A program made the position numbers and the translations under genes. The notes beneath the pieces were generated by a model that had not been told where the DNA came from, did not search any database, and worked only from the letters and a program-made list of their open reading frames with translations. Source: a virus. Taken from it: 64,000 nt of DNA. Below are positions 31,422-40,265 of this stretch, piece after piece; the first letter of the stretch is position 1; each line of letters opens with the position of its first letter. The stretch covers positions 22,966-86,965 of IMG/VR virus record IMGVR_UViG_3300008107_000074; one strand, given 5' to 3'.

Positions 31422-31448
31422 AAAAAAATCCCAACCGAAGTTGGGATT
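31422..31448 (-). terminator. Rho-independent terminator after nrdA
   Basis: On the minus strand a perfect 9-bp stem, AATCCCAAC/GTTGGGATT (31427-31448), closes a UUCG tetraloop and is followed directly by a T-run (31422-31428). It ends the replication/nrd operon before gp25. Confidence 0.9.
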
Positions 31449-31453
31449 ATATA

Positions 31454-31488
31454 TTGTTTGATTTTTTTGCTCCTGTATAATCAAACAA
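31454..31488 (-). other. Second inverted repeat between nrdA stop and terminator
   Basis: TTGTTTGATT (31454-31463) pairs perfectly with AATCAAACAA (31479-31488) around a 15-nt loop. No T-run follows on the minus strand, so it may be a 3' mRNA-stabilising hairpin or a protein site rather than a terminator. Confidence 0.4.
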
Positions 31489-31534
31489 AGTAGATGTATG
31501 GTTAATTATAAAATATCAATGGAGCCACCTACAG

Positions 31535-33967
31535 TTACGAGCCACAACCTTCACATTCAAAAGGAGAATCTGTTGGTCTTGATGGTATTGACATCTCCAC
31601 GACTTCTTCTTCTTTTTGATTATTTTGGTTGTATGAAGTATTTTGTACTTCTTTAGCTTCAACTGTGGGTTTTGCTGTTGAGGTGTCGATTCCTAAACCC
31701 TTTAATGGGTCAACAGCAGCTCTGGTTCGTAAATAATACATACCCGTTTTTAAACCAAGTTTCCATCCATAAAGATGTGCGGCTAAAACTTTGGTTTTGT
31801 TTGCGTTGTCAATAAATAAATTTAAAGACTGTGATTGGTCAATGTAAATTGACCTGTTTGCCGCCATGGTTAAGATTCTTTTTTGAGACATTTCCCAAAC
31901 TGTTTTGTAAACTTCTTTCACATCAACAGGTACCTCAGGAATGTTTTGAACAGAACCATTTTCCATGATTAGTTTTTTCTTTAATTCGTCAGACCACAAT
32001 CCTCTTTCAAGTAATTCATTTACGAGATGTTTATTGATTACAATAAATTCACCTCCTAATGTTCTTCTTGAGTAAAGGTTAGATGTAAATGGTTCAAATG
32101 CTTCATTATTACCAAGAATTTGTGCGGTAGATGCTGTTGGCATAGGAGCAACTAATAGAGAGTTTCTTACACCATGTTTAACAACATCTTTTCTTAGTGA
32201 CTTCCAATCCCATCTTCCACTTGTGTCCTTGTCTGTTTTACCCCATAACTCGTATTGAAATTGACCTTTAGATAACGGAGAACCTTCAAATGAAGAGTAC
32301 GCCCCGTTTTCAACAGCCAAGTCTTTAGACGATGTGAGAGCCGCGAAATAAATTGTTTCAAATATTTCTACTTGTAATTTGTCCGAATCCTCACTTTCAA
32401 AAGGTAATTTTAACATACAAAACACATCCGCCAATCCTTGTACACCTAAACCAACTGGTCTATGTTTCATGTTTGAAAGTTTTGTTTCCTCAGTAGGGTA
32501 AAAATTCAAATCAATAACGTTGTTTAGGTTTTTCACAACTTGATATACATTATCATAAAGTAGTTCATGATTAAATTCTTTATTAATGATGTATTTTGGT
32601 AATGCGATTGACGCTAAATTACAAACCGCTTGTTCTGTTGGGCTTGAGTACTCAATAATCTCGGTACACAAATTAGATGATTTAATTGTACCTAAGTTCT
32701 TTTGGTTTGATTTGTAATTAGCAGCATCCTTGTACAACATGTATGGGGTACCGGTCTCAATTTGTGCCGTTAAAATTGCGTCCATTAATTTTCTCGCTTT
32801 AACAACTTTTCTTGCTCGACCCTCTTTCTCATACCTTTCGTACAATTCTGTGAATTCTTGAGTAAAAGAAAATGGGTCATCATAAGCGTCTGACAAACCA
32901 GGAGCTTCATCAGGTGAAAATAGTGACCACTCCCCGTCTTCCTCAACTCTTTTCATAAAAAGATTGGGTGTCCACATCGCTAAGAATAAATCACGAGCCC
33001 TTAATTCTTCTTTACCGTGATTTTTTCTCAAATCAATAAATTCAAAAACATCTGCGTGCCATGGCTCAAGATAAATCGCGAAAGAACCTTTTCTTTTACC
33101 ACCCTGATTAATCCAACGAGCGACTTCATTGTATGTTTTCATCATCGGGAGTAGTCCGTCTGATTCACCACCTGTTCCTTTAATATATGAACCCTTGGCT
33201 CTAACATCATGAACATGTAGTCCGATACCACCAGCCCATTTTGAAATTTTAGCAACATCTTTAATTGTGTCAAACAAACCATCAATGTCATCACCTTTAT
33301 TACCAATTAAGAAACAAGAAGACATTTGTGGTCTACGAGTACCGGCATTAAACAAAGTTGGAGTTGCGTGAGTGTAAAAATGTTGTGATAAATCGTCATA
33401 AATTCTCAAAGCAGTTTCTAAGTCACCATTACAAATACCAACAGCAACTCTCATGTACATATATTGAGGTCTTTCAACGATTCTTCTTCCGATTTTCAAA
33501 AGGTAAGAACGTTCAAGAGTTTTAAATCCAAAATAATCAAAATCAAAATCTCTCTCTTGAACAATCGCACCATCTAAAGATTCTTTGTTTTGAATCACAA
33601 ATTGATAAACCTCATCTGATATTAAAGATGAATCTTTTCCTGTTCTTGGTTCAATAAATGAGTGAAGTTCTTTAATACATTGGGAAAACTTTTTTGGTGT
33701 CGTTTTATGTAGATTTGACACCGCCAATCTTCCAGCTAATTTAGCATAGTCTGAATGTGTTGTTACCATAGACGCAGCCGTCTCGGCTGCTAATGTGTCC
33801 AACTCAGTTGTAGATATACCATCGTAAATCCCTTGAGTAACTTTAAGAGTCACTAATGTTGGGTCAATGTATTCTAAATTCAAATCATCACAGAAATATT
33901 GTATTCTTCTGGTGATTTTGTCATATCTCATTTCTTCCAATGAGCCATCTCTCTTTTTTACTTTCAT
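31535..33967 (-). CDS. nrdA: Ribonucleotide reductase class I, large subunit
   Basis: An 810-residue alpha subunit that reduces ribonucleoside diphosphates to deoxy forms for phage DNA synthesis. An ATP-cone allosteric domain fills residues about 1-85 (KVKKRDGSLEEMRYDKITRR). The active-site set is present: MSSCFLIG near 215, SNLCTEI (Asn, Cys and Glu of the radical site) near 430, AVCNLASI shortly after, and the tyrosine pair in GMYYLRTRAAV near 720. The C-terminus ends ECEGCGS, the CxxC pair that passes electrons from thioredoxin or glutaredoxin. It lies 7 nt downstream of nrdB, the subunit it works with. All key residues appear intact. Confidence 0.95.
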   Translation of the reverse strand: MKVKKRDGSLEEMRYDKITRRIQYFCDDLNLEYIDPTLVTLKVTQGIYDGISTTELDTLAAETAASMVTTHSDYAKLAGRLAVSNLHKTTPKKFSQCIKELHSFIEPRTGKDSSLISDEVYQFVIQNKESLDGAIVQERDFDFDYFGFKTLERSYLLKIGRRIVERPQYMYMRVAVGICNGDLETALRIYDDLSQHFYTHATPTLFNAGTRRPQMSSCFLIGNKGDDIDGLFDTIKDVAKISKWAGGIGLHVHDVRAKGSYIKGTGGESDGLLPMMKTYNEVARWINQGGKRKGSFAIYLEPWHADVFEFIDLRKNHGKEELRARDLFLAMWTPNLFMKRVEEDGEWSLFSPDEAPGLSDAYDDPFSFTQEFTELYERYEKEGRARKVVKARKLMDAILTAQIETGTPYMLYKDAANYKSNQKNLGTIKSSNLCTEIIEYSSPTEQAVCNLASIALPKYIINKEFNHELLYDNVYQVVKNLNNVIDLNFYPTEETKLSNMKHRPVGLGVQGLADVFCMLKLPFESEDSDKLQVEIFETIYFAALTSSKDLAVENGAYSSFEGSPLSKGQFQYELWGKTDKDTSGRWDWKSLRKDVVKHGVRNSLLVAPMPTASTAQILGNNEAFEPFTSNLYSRRTLGGEFIVINKHLVNELLERGLWSDELKKKLIMENGSVQNIPEVPVDVKEVYKTVWEMSQKRILTMAANRSIYIDQSQSLNLFIDNANKTKVLAAHLYGWKLGLKTGMYYLRTRAAVDPLKGLGIDTSTAKPTVEAKEVQNTSYNQNNQKEEEVVEMSIPSRPTDSPFECEGCGS

Positions 33968-33974
33968 AATCTAA

Positions 33975-34952
33975 TTAAAAATCTATATCTTCAAATGATG
34001 TATCCATATCTTCAATGGAAACGTTATTATTCACACCAGCTTTTTGATATTCAGCAACTCTTTTTTCAAAGAAATTAGTCTTACCTTGAAGAGCAATATT
34101 TTGCATGAAATCAAATGGATTTTCAACATTGTAGACCTTTGAACAATTTAATGACATTAATAGTCTATCGGTCACAAATTCCAAATATTGAGACATCAAA
34201 TCTGAATTCATACCAATTAGTTTAACAGGTAGTGCCTCTAAAATAAATTCTTTTTCAATCTCTAAAGCTCCACAGATAATGTCTTTAATTCTCTTCTCAC
34301 TTAATTTATTTTCAATATGGTGATTAAACAAATGACAAGCAAAGTCACAGTGCATTCCTTCATCTCTTGAAATAAGCTCATTTGAAAAGGTTAAACCCGG
34401 CATTAAACCACGTTTTTTGAGCCAGAAAATAGAACAGAATGAGCCAGAAAAGAAAATACCCTCAACAGCAGCAAAGGCAATAAGTCTTTCAACGAAGGTA
34501 CCCTTTTCAATATACTTTAACGCCCATTCCGCCTTTTTCTTAACAGCAGGGATTGTGTCAATTGCATTAAATAATCTACCTTGTTCTTGTTTATCCTTGA
34601 TATATGTATCAATCAACAAAGAATAAGTTTCACTGTGAATATTTTCCATCATGATTTGGAAACCATAAAACATTTTAGCTTCCGTATATTGTACCGCATT
34701 CACAAAATTCATTGCAATGTTTTCATTTACAATACCATCCGAAGCGGCGAAAAATGCTAATACGTTTTTAACAAAATGTTGTTCATCTTCATTTAGTTTG
34801 TTTTCCCAATCATAAATGTCTTGAGCTAAATCAATTTCTTCAGCAGTCCAAAAACATGCTTCTTGTTGTTTGTAAAGTTTCCAAATGTCGTGGTGTTCGA
34901 TTGGAAAAAGGACAAAACGTCCTGGATTTTCTTTCAAAATCTTCTCTGTCAT
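33975..34952 (-). CDS. nrdB: Ribonucleotide reductase class I, small (radical) subunit
   Basis: A 325-residue beta subunit of the ferritin-like di-iron family. Iron ligands are visible in [16 protein letters not shown], in [12 protein letters not shown] near residue 100 (ExxH with the radical Tyr a few residues on) and in [11 protein letters not shown] near 195 (ExxH). The acidic C-terminal tail ([14 protein letters not shown]) fits the peptide that docks into NrdA. It is transcribed before nrdA and after the gp41-like helicase, so nucleotide supply and replication are co-expressed. The Tyr after ExxH argues for class Ia rather than a Mn or radical-less type. Confidence 0.95.
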   Translation of the reverse strand: MTEKILKENPGRFVLFPIEHHDIWKLYKQQEACFWTAEEIDLAQDIYDWENKLNEDEQHFVKNVLAFFAASDGIVNENIAMNFVNAVQYTEAKMFYGFQIMMENIHSETYSLLIDTYIKDKQEQGRLFNAIDTIPAVKKKAEWALKYIEKGTFVERLIAFAAVEGIFFSGSFCSIFWLKKRGLMPGLTFSNELISRDEGMHCDFACHLFNHHIENKLSEKRIKDIICGALEIEKEFILEALPVKLIGMNSDLMSQYLEFVTDRLLMSLNCSKVYNVENPFDFMQNIALQGKTNFFEKRVAEYQKAGVNNNVSIEDMDTSFEDIDF

Positions 34953-34966
34953 GGTGATAATAATTA

Positions 34967-36343
34967 TTAATTTCTGTTTAAAGTTTCCTGTCTTTTGGTG
35001 AAAGCTTCTCTCACCCTGTCAGCAGCGTTTTTTTGTTTCTCCTCTTTATGACCAAGGAGTGTTGTTTGAGACTCAGTATCAATGACTAACAGTCTATTGT
35101 CAAATTTACAATTCTGCCAAATAATTCCGTCACGACCAATTCTTGACTTAAGTAAAGTCATGGTTGCTAAGTTATGTTCTTTTTGTTCTATGGTTTTACC
35201 TATTGATAAAATTACGTGGGCAATTTGCGCTTTTTTAATTGACCCACCCATTTGGTCACTGTTTACAACTTCAGATGAAATAGATTCTCTGTTACCCTGA
35301 GTAGCCGTCCATATAACAATTCCAAATTCACTTGTCATCGCTTCTAAACTTCTCATTACTGAACCTTCACCTTTCCATTCTTCACCGAAATTAGATTTTT
35401 CGGGACTGATACAGTCGACATAATCAATAACTAAAAGGTCAATCTTTTTACCTTCTGAAATTCTTTTTCTCAATCGAGATTTAATCTCAGATATTGAAAC
35501 TGAATCACTTGGTAACTTTAAAATATCCAAGGTTCCTTTACTTTGAGTTTGAACCTCGTTTATCTTTTCTTTTACAAAATCTTTATTTTCAGGTTGTTCA
35601 TCGGGTGCAATTCCTGACCAAATTGTGTAATGTTTCTTTTTGATGTTATCGGGATTGTCTTCAAAAAATATTTGAAGAACATTGTACCCATGTAAGTAAG
35701 CAGTATTTGCAAATAATGATAATATGGTCGTTTTACCCGTACCTGTTGGTGCTAATACAACACCAAGTTCCCCAATACCCAAACCACCTTTTAAAGCGGT
35801 GTCAAGACCCTCTATACCTGTTGGTATTGGTTGTCTATTATCTTTTTCTAAAGCGGCGTCGATATTGTGAAAAACATCCATACATTCTTCAGGTGGTAAT
35901 CCGACTTGTAGTGCCTTTTGAATAATACCTTCAATCTTATGATACTCTTGGAATTTACCATTTTCAATAATGGTTGTTACCATTTTAAGTTCCTTCTTTA
36001 AATTTTGTTGTTTACAAAAATTCAAAGCCTCTTCTCTGACCATTGGGTCATCTACGGTATTTTCTTTGATGTCGTGAATTGTATCTAAATGTATTCTCGC
36101 GGTTTCTTGTGAACCCATTTCAAGAATTATAGTTTGACACAAACTTTGATAATCAGGAATTTTCCCATATTTCTGATAGTACTCTTTGATATGGGAGGTA
36201 ATAAATCTAAAAGAACTATTATCAAAATATTTGCTCTCGATTACATCAATAATCTGTTCACCGTACTTTTTATCCTCTACAATTGATTTAATTAACGTTT
36301 GTTGAAATGACGCTCCGAGAAAACCAAAATTTTTTTCTGACAT
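34967..36343 (-). CDS. gp41: Replicative DnaB-family helicase (gp41-like)
   Basis: A 458-residue hexameric helicase, similar in length to T4 gp41 (475). A helical N-terminal domain is followed by a RecA-like core with Walker [13 protein letters not shown] near residue 197, Walker [13 protein letters not shown] near 304, and [10 protein letters not shown] with the downstream Arg finger region ([17 protein letters not shown] and [10 protein letters not shown]). It unwinds DNA at the fork and would work with a primase that is not in this window. It is 14 nt downstream of the 147-aa orphan and upstream of nrdB. Confidence 0.92.
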   Translation of the reverse strand: MSEKNFGFLGASFQQTLIKSIVEDKKYGEQIIDVIESKYFDNSSFRFITSHIKEYYQKYGKIPDYQSLCQTIILEMGSQETARIHLDTIHDIKENTVDDPMVREEALNFCKQQNLKKELKMVTTIIENGKFQEYHKIEGIIQKALQVGLPPEECMDVFHNIDAALEKDNRQPIPTGIEGLDTALKGGLGIGELGVVLAPTGTGKTTILSLFANTAYLHGYNVLQIFFEDNPDNIKKKHYTIWSGIAPDEQPENKDFVKEKINEVQTQSKGTLDILKLPSDSVSISEIKSRLRKRISEGKKIDLLVIDYVDCISPEKSNFGEEWKGEGSVMRSLEAMTSEFGIVIWTATQGNRESISSEVVNSDQMGGSIKKAQIAHVILSIGKTIEQKEHNLATMTLLKSRIGRDGIIWQNCKFDNRLLVIDTESQTTLLGHKEEKQKNAADRVREAFTKRQETLNRN

Positions 36344-36357
36344 AGTTTTTTATTTTT

Positions 36358-36801
36358 TTATAATTGATAGTTTAAATAAGTTGTTTCCAAATCTCTAGAT
36401 GATAAAATGTCGGTTAAATCTGACAAATATCTCTTTAAATAAGGACGAATGTCTACCGTATATCTAACCTTTGGGTGATAGACTTTAGCGGAAAACATCC
36501 TTTGAATAAATACATCGTCACCCATCTTAATCTCGAGCAAAAAGTACTCTTTTTCATTTTGTTCATCGGTTTCTGCACTATCCAAACCGTAAAAATAATC
36601 ACGATTTTCATGTAGATAATCCAATGTTTTTGTTTTCAAATCTACACCAATATCGTCACAAATATTTTTAACGTAATAGTGTAAATCCATAGAACGTCTC
36701 GACTTTGGGTTATGCTCTCTTACATTGAAGAAGCGCTGACAGATAATGTTTCCTTCTAATGTCAAAAGGAACTCGAACTTTGTTACTTCTTGATTACTCA
36801 T
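36358..36801 (-). CDS. Hypothetical replication-operon protein with internal duplication
   Basis: A 147-residue protein with no recognised family. It is made of two similar halves: residues about 19-52 (IICQRFFNVREHNPKSRRS, then MDLHYYVKNICDD) match residues about 98-131 (VFIQRMFSAKVYHPKVRYT, then VDIRPYLKRYLSD), sharing QR.F, HPK/NPK, R, a D-plus-hydrophobic step and Y(V/L)K. It overlaps the 3' end of the RNase H gene by 8 nt and precedes the helicase. By position it could be a helicase- or primase-associated factor, but nothing in the sequence proves it. Confidence 0.6.
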   Translation of the reverse strand: MSNQEVTKFEFLLTLEGNIICQRFFNVREHNPKSRRSMDLHYYVKNICDDIGVDLKTKTLDYLHENRDYFYGLDSAETDEQNEKEYFLLEIKMGDDVFIQRMFSAKVYHPKVRYTVDIRPYLKRYLSDLTDILSSRDLETTYLNYQL

Positions 36802-37816
36802 TGTTTTTGATTTTAATTAATTTTTTATTCTTTTCTTTTCTTGTTAATCTTAAAAATGGATTGAGGAAGTTTATCCACGCATCATCCGATTTTGGAAGTA
36901 ATAAAAATATACCATCTTCCATCATCATCTTCATGGTGTTTTTATATGACCGACCTTCAGGGTCAATCAAATCGTTTATTAATGAAGTTATAGATTCCCT
37001 TGCTTCATCAGTTAAGAAAGGATTATCAAGACTTACAATACGACTATTGACATCAAAAAATTCCTCACCTAATATCCCATATTTGGTAACACCTGTCAGA
37101 AGATTCTTTACAAGACGATTATCGTTGTCTTCCTCAAATAAATTGTTAAATCTTTCAAGAATAAATTCAACGGTAATCTCTTCGGTTTTAATTTCAGGAA
37201 CTAATGAAATTAATCTCCTGACACCTAAATTTTTGATGCCCGCAATATTATCCGATGGGTCACCACAAATCATCTTGACCAATTTTATATTCTGTATAAG
37301 AATTTGTTCATGGTCATAAACGAACATATCATTTGGTTGGTATATTTTACTGTGTGAGGGATTAAAGAGTTTGGTATTTTCTGAAACTAATTGAGTCAAA
37401 TCACCATCTGAAGAAAAAATTATTTTGTTTTCTTTTGGTGAGTTTTGAACATAATATGCGATTGAATCGTCTGACTCACAGAATTCATATTCACCTTGTC
37501 TAACAAATAGTTCTTCAAGATATTGTTTAATTCTGTTTCTTTGTTTTCCGTAAGAATGTAATTCTTCTTCAGACCTGATACGAGATTTTCTATTCTCTTT
37601 GTATTGATGGTAGAACCTTTTTCTTGTTATAGAACCATCTTGTCCATCCCAAAAAACGACAATCTTATCCAAATGATGGATTTCAATTGTTCGTCTTAAG
37701 GTGTTTATAAAATGATATATCCCACCAATATGTTCCCCCTTATAAAAGTGATTTTTTAATCCAAAAAAACCAATAGTAAGTAAATTGTCACCATCTACCA
37801 ATAATACATTAGACAT
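36794..37816 (-). CDS. rnh: RNase H / FEN-family 5'-3' nuclease (T4 rnh-like)
   Basis: A 340-residue member of the FEN/5'-nuclease family that removes RNA primers and flaps on the lagging strand; T4 RNase H is 305 residues. Catalytic acidic clusters are visible: MSNVLLVDGDNLL at the N-terminus, VVFWDGQDGS near 55, ESDDSIAYYV near 117, SSDGDLTQL near 140 and the DNA-binding hairpin CGDPSDNIAGIKNLGVRR near 182. The C-terminus is Lys-rich. It lies between uvsX and the helicase and overlaps the next gene slightly, as part of the replication operon. Confidence 0.88.
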   Translation of the reverse strand: MSNVLLVDGDNLLTIGFFGLKNHFYKGEHIGGIYHFINTLRRTIEIHHLDKIVVFWDGQDGSITRKRFYHQYKENRKSRIRSEEELHSYGKQRNRIKQYLEELFVRQGEYEFCESDDSIAYYVQNSPKENKIIFSSDGDLTQLVSENTKLFNPSHSKIYQPNDMFVYDHEQILIQNIKLVKMICGDPSDNIAGIKNLGVRRLISLVPEIKTEEITVEFILERFNNLFEEDNDNRLVKNLLTGVTKYGILGEEFFDVNSRIVSLDNPFLTDEARESITSLINDLIDPEGRSYKNTMKMMMEDGIFLLLPKSDDAWINFLNPFLRLTRKEKNKKLIKIKNNE

Positions 37817-37847
37817 TAATCATCACTCTTATAGGGTTAAACAAAAA

Positions 37848-38846
37848 TTAATCTTCTTCTTCGAAATCGTAAGTTGTTGATTCCGCTAAATCAAAGTCGC
37901 TAGACCCTAATTTTTCTTTCCAAAAACTTGAATATTCTTTTTTATACGACTCCAAAGCTTCTTTGGTGTCGGCAATATATCCATTATGGACAACGATAAC
38001 TTTACCGTCTTTGTAACCTAATCCATTAACGTGGTTTTTAAGGATTGAAATTTTGGTTCTAACAGCGTAAACAATTTTTCTACCGTCTTTGGTTGCATCA
38101 ATGTGGTTGATACCTGATTTTTTCTGATTACCAAATAAGAAGATAAGTGAAGACGCTAATTTTAATGCTTCACCACCTTTTGGTTTGATTTCAGGTTGAC
38201 CCATTGGATTGTCAGGTAATTCTACCCATGGTTGATTCACCACAACCATTGTCAAATAATATGACGAGTCTTTAGATGGGTAATCTTCTTTTTTTGATTT
38301 GGTAATTCTTGAGTGAATACCCATACCAATTTTATCGGATAATGCACTTGCGTTGTGTTGTTTACCACCTTTACCATCAAAAGTCATCTTACATGGTATT
38401 GAACCAATTGAATCCCAACAAAATAAAATGTGTCTTGGGATTTCACCTTTTTCATGAGCATCAATGATGTCATTTATAAAATCGGTTGCTTGTTCAATAT
38501 AGTCAAATGAATCATTGAAAATAAAATCACCTGTCCACTCGCCATTCGCATCTTTTTCAGCTTGGAAACCAAGTTCAATTGCGTGTTCCCATTTCCATTT
38601 TCTTTCAGTGATAATAAGTACGGGTAAATGGCCTTTCTTTTGTGCATCAACCGCAGCTAAAATCATTGCGGTTGTTTTTGATGAGTTTGTATGTCCTAAG
38701 AACATATTAATACCTCCCATCACGGGTCCTGGTAATCCACATGCGTTGTTAAACGCCTCACCACAATAATAAAAGTTTTCATCCTTATATTTTGTTTTTG
38801 ATGAGAATTTGGATATATAATCGAATTCTTTTTTCTTGATTGCCAT
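37848..38846 (-). CDS. uvsX: UvsX-type RecA-like recombinase
   Basis: A 332-residue strand-exchange ATPase. The Walker A loop is GHTNSSKTTAM near residue 55, followed by the glutamate-containing ITERKWKWEHA segment, and Walker B is HILFCWDSIGSI. The MVVVNQPW and KGGEALKLASS motifs match the RecA L2/core regions. I take the start at 38846 (MAIKKKEFDYISKF) instead of the in-frame ATG at 38894, because that upstream ATG lies inside the terminator hairpin of the SSB gene. The C-terminus is acidic (YDFEEED), as in other phage RecA proteins that interact with SSB. Confidence 0.92.
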   Translation of the reverse strand: MAIKKKEFDYISKFSSKTKYKDENFYYCGEAFNNACGLPGPVMGGINMFLGHTNSSKTTAMILAAVDAQKKGHLPVLIITERKWKWEHAIELGFQAEKDANGEWTGDFIFNDSFDYIEQATDFINDIIDAHEKGEIPRHILFCWDSIGSIPCKMTFDGKGGKQHNASALSDKIGMGIHSRITKSKKEDYPSKDSSYYLTMVVVNQPWVELPDNPMGQPEIKPKGGEALKLASSLIFLFGNQKKSGINHIDATKDGRKIVYAVRTKISILKNHVNGLGYKDGKVIVVHNGYIADTKEALESYKKEYSSFWKEKLGSSDFDLAESTTYDFEEED

Positions 38847-38871
38847 TGTATATTTTCTATTGTTTTTAATT

Positions 38872-38917
38872 AAAAAAGAAGAACTTGGACACAATGTCTA
38901 AGTATGTGTCCAAGTTC
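38872..38917 (-). terminator. Terminator between SSB gene and uvsX
   Basis: A perfect 13-bp stem, GAACTTGGACACA (38881-38893) with TGTGTCCAAGTTC (38905-38917), has an 11-nt loop and is followed on the minus strand by TTCTTTTTT. It separates the abundant SSB message from the replication operon. Confidence 0.88.
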
Positions 38918-38924
38918 ATTTTAA

Positions 38925-39782
38925 TTAGAATGGTAGGTCGTCATCCCCCTCCATGTCTTCTTGTGGGTCAACTTGAGGAACTGATGTTTTTGTTGGTGAA
39001 GATGGTTTAGACATTTCAATTTCTTGAGTGGAATTTGAAACATATTTACCAGTTGTTGTATCCCATCTTGGGACTTCACCTTTAGCAATCATTTCTAAAT
39101 ACTCTTCAGGTTTTTTAGAATATACATCAGACCAAACCAATTCATCATTAATCCAAGTATCTGCAATAACTGAATCAGAGTGTAGTGGTGATTGGTCTTC
39201 AGGGATGATAGATGTAATTGTTGTGTATTCTCTACCGTTACCCGCCTTAGTTAGGTTAAGATTAAGAATCAAATCCCTTCCTTTCTGTGGGTCGGTAATA
39301 TCACCTTTATTTCTGAAAAGAGGTGCAATTTTATCCAAAACACCTTCACTTTTAGTGTTTCTTTTAAATCTCCAAAATTTAACACCATCTTGTTCTCTAT
39401 CTCTATCAATAACTTTTACGATATAGAACATTTTAGATTTATACTGACGAGCTAAAATAGCATCTTGTTCGTCACCTGTCATTTTTAATCCTTCATGTAC
39501 TTCGTTCAATGGTGAACGTTTACCTTCTTGATTTGGGTCATACAGTTTAACCCAATTACCATCAACCTGTACCTCGTGGAAATACACGGGAACAAATGGG
39601 CTACTACCATCTTTCATAGGTAGGATTCTAATTCTTCTTTCACCACTTCTTTCACCTTTTGGTAGGAGTGTGGTAAAATACTTCTTCATTCTATCCTCTT
39701 GGGATACCTTGTTTGTGTTGCCGCTTGCGACCTGTTTGTCTTTTTCGTACTGTGCCAGTACTGACTCTGTTGTTGACATCAT
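38925..39782 (-). CDS. gp32: Single-stranded DNA-binding protein (gp32-like)
   Basis: A 285-residue protein with the architecture of phage gp32. The N-terminal part is basic (NKVSQEDRMKKYFTTLLPKG), the OB-type core contains RRIRILPMKDGSSPFVPVYF, SKMFYIVKVIDRD and VKFWRFKRN, and a Ser/Thr/Pro-rich linker leads to an acidic tail ending MEGDDDLPF. No zinc-binding Cys/His cluster is visible, unlike T4 gp32. The final DDDLPF closely matches the C-terminal tip of bacterial SSB (DDDIPF), which recruits host repair and replication proteins. Terminators flank the gene on both sides, so it is a single-gene unit, suited to high expression. Two adjacent ATGs (39782 and 39779) are possible starts. Confidence 0.85.
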   Translation of the reverse strand: MMSTTESVLAQYEKDKQVASGNTNKVSQEDRMKKYFTTLLPKGERSGERRIRILPMKDGSSPFVPVYFHEVQVDGNWVKLYDPNQEGKRSPLNEVHEGLKMTGDEQDAILARQYKSKMFYIVKVIDRDREQDGVKFWRFKRNTKSEGVLDKIAPLFRNKGDITDPQKGRDLILNLNLTKAGNGREYTTITSIIPEDQSPLHSDSVIADTWINDELVWSDVYSKKPEEYLEMIAKGEVPRWDTTTGKYVSNSTQEIEMSKPSSPTKTSVPQVDPQEDMEGDDDLPF

Positions 39783-39830
39783 ATGTTTGTTTTTTAAAAG
39801 TTAGAAAATGTTTCTATGTAAAGTATAGAC
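39783..39830 (-). promoter_or_regulatory. Leader region of the SSB gene (promoter expected)
   Basis: Between the upstream terminator and the ATG lies an A/T-rich leader that must hold the SSB promoter. It contains TATACTTTACATAG but not the TATTTAT octamer found before virion genes, which fits early or middle expression. No exact promoter boxes can be assigned with confidence. Confidence 0.35.
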
Positions 39831-39858
39831 AAAAAAAGTCAGATTACAAAATCTGACT
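39831..39858 (-). terminator. Terminator upstream of the SSB gene
   Basis: AGTCAGATT (39837-39845) and AATCTGACT (39850-39858) form a 9-bp stem with a 4-nt loop, followed on the minus strand by seven T (39831-39837). The plus strand also has a T-run (39861-39870), so it may be bidirectional. Confidence 0.88.
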
Positions 39859-39890
39859 CTCTTTTTTTTTAAAATTGTTTTGGGAAGGGG

Positions 39891-40265
39891 TTACTCAAGA
39901 GTTAAAAGATACAGTAATTTATTCAATAAACCAAGCATCTCATCTCTTAAATTTAACAAATCAGTGTCTAATCTATCATCTAAGTCATCTGAGAACTCAA
40001 CAAGAGCTTCAGTACAAACTTTGACCATGTCAACGGGATTGACCTCTGAAAGGTTTACTAACTGAATAGTATTTGTATCCTCTTCAAGTGTAAATCTACC
40101 ATATTTACCCATGGCAACCTCAACAAATTCGTCAATAAGGTCTGATAAACCATCATAGGTTTTACCAAAAGCGTCGTGCCTGGCAATACCTTTTGTTTGC
40201 CAATGGTTTATTTTCATTTGTAATTGTAAACCTAATAAGAAGTTTACTTTAGAACTTAAATTCAT
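39891..40265 (-). CDS. Small helical protein, ferritin/Dps-like pattern
   Basis: A 124-residue, largely alpha-helical protein. The segment LLGLQLQMKINHWQTKGIAR followed by HDAFGKTYDGLSDLIDEFVE resembles the first helices of Dps/ferritin-like proteins, where HWQTK...H..Y....DL.D is conserved. It may belong to an uncharacterised phage family of this fold (I associate it with DUF5856, unchecked). Complete metal-binding sites are not evident. The start overlaps the end of the 209-aa gene by 17 nt, and the gene is the last before a terminator. Confidence 0.5.
   Translation of the reverse strand: MNLSSKVNFLLGLQLQMKINHWQTKGIARHDAFGKTYDGLSDLIDEFVEVAMGKYGRFTLEEDTNTIQLVNLSEVNPVDMVKVCTEALVEFSDDLDDRLDTDLLNLRDEMLGLLNKLLYLLTLE

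Noticed and set aside
37848-38894. Longer uvsX start at 38894 (MCPSSSFLIKNN...)
   Set aside because: That ATG and the added codons fall inside the terminator hairpin 38881-38917, and MAIKKKEF at 38846 is a normal RecA-like start.
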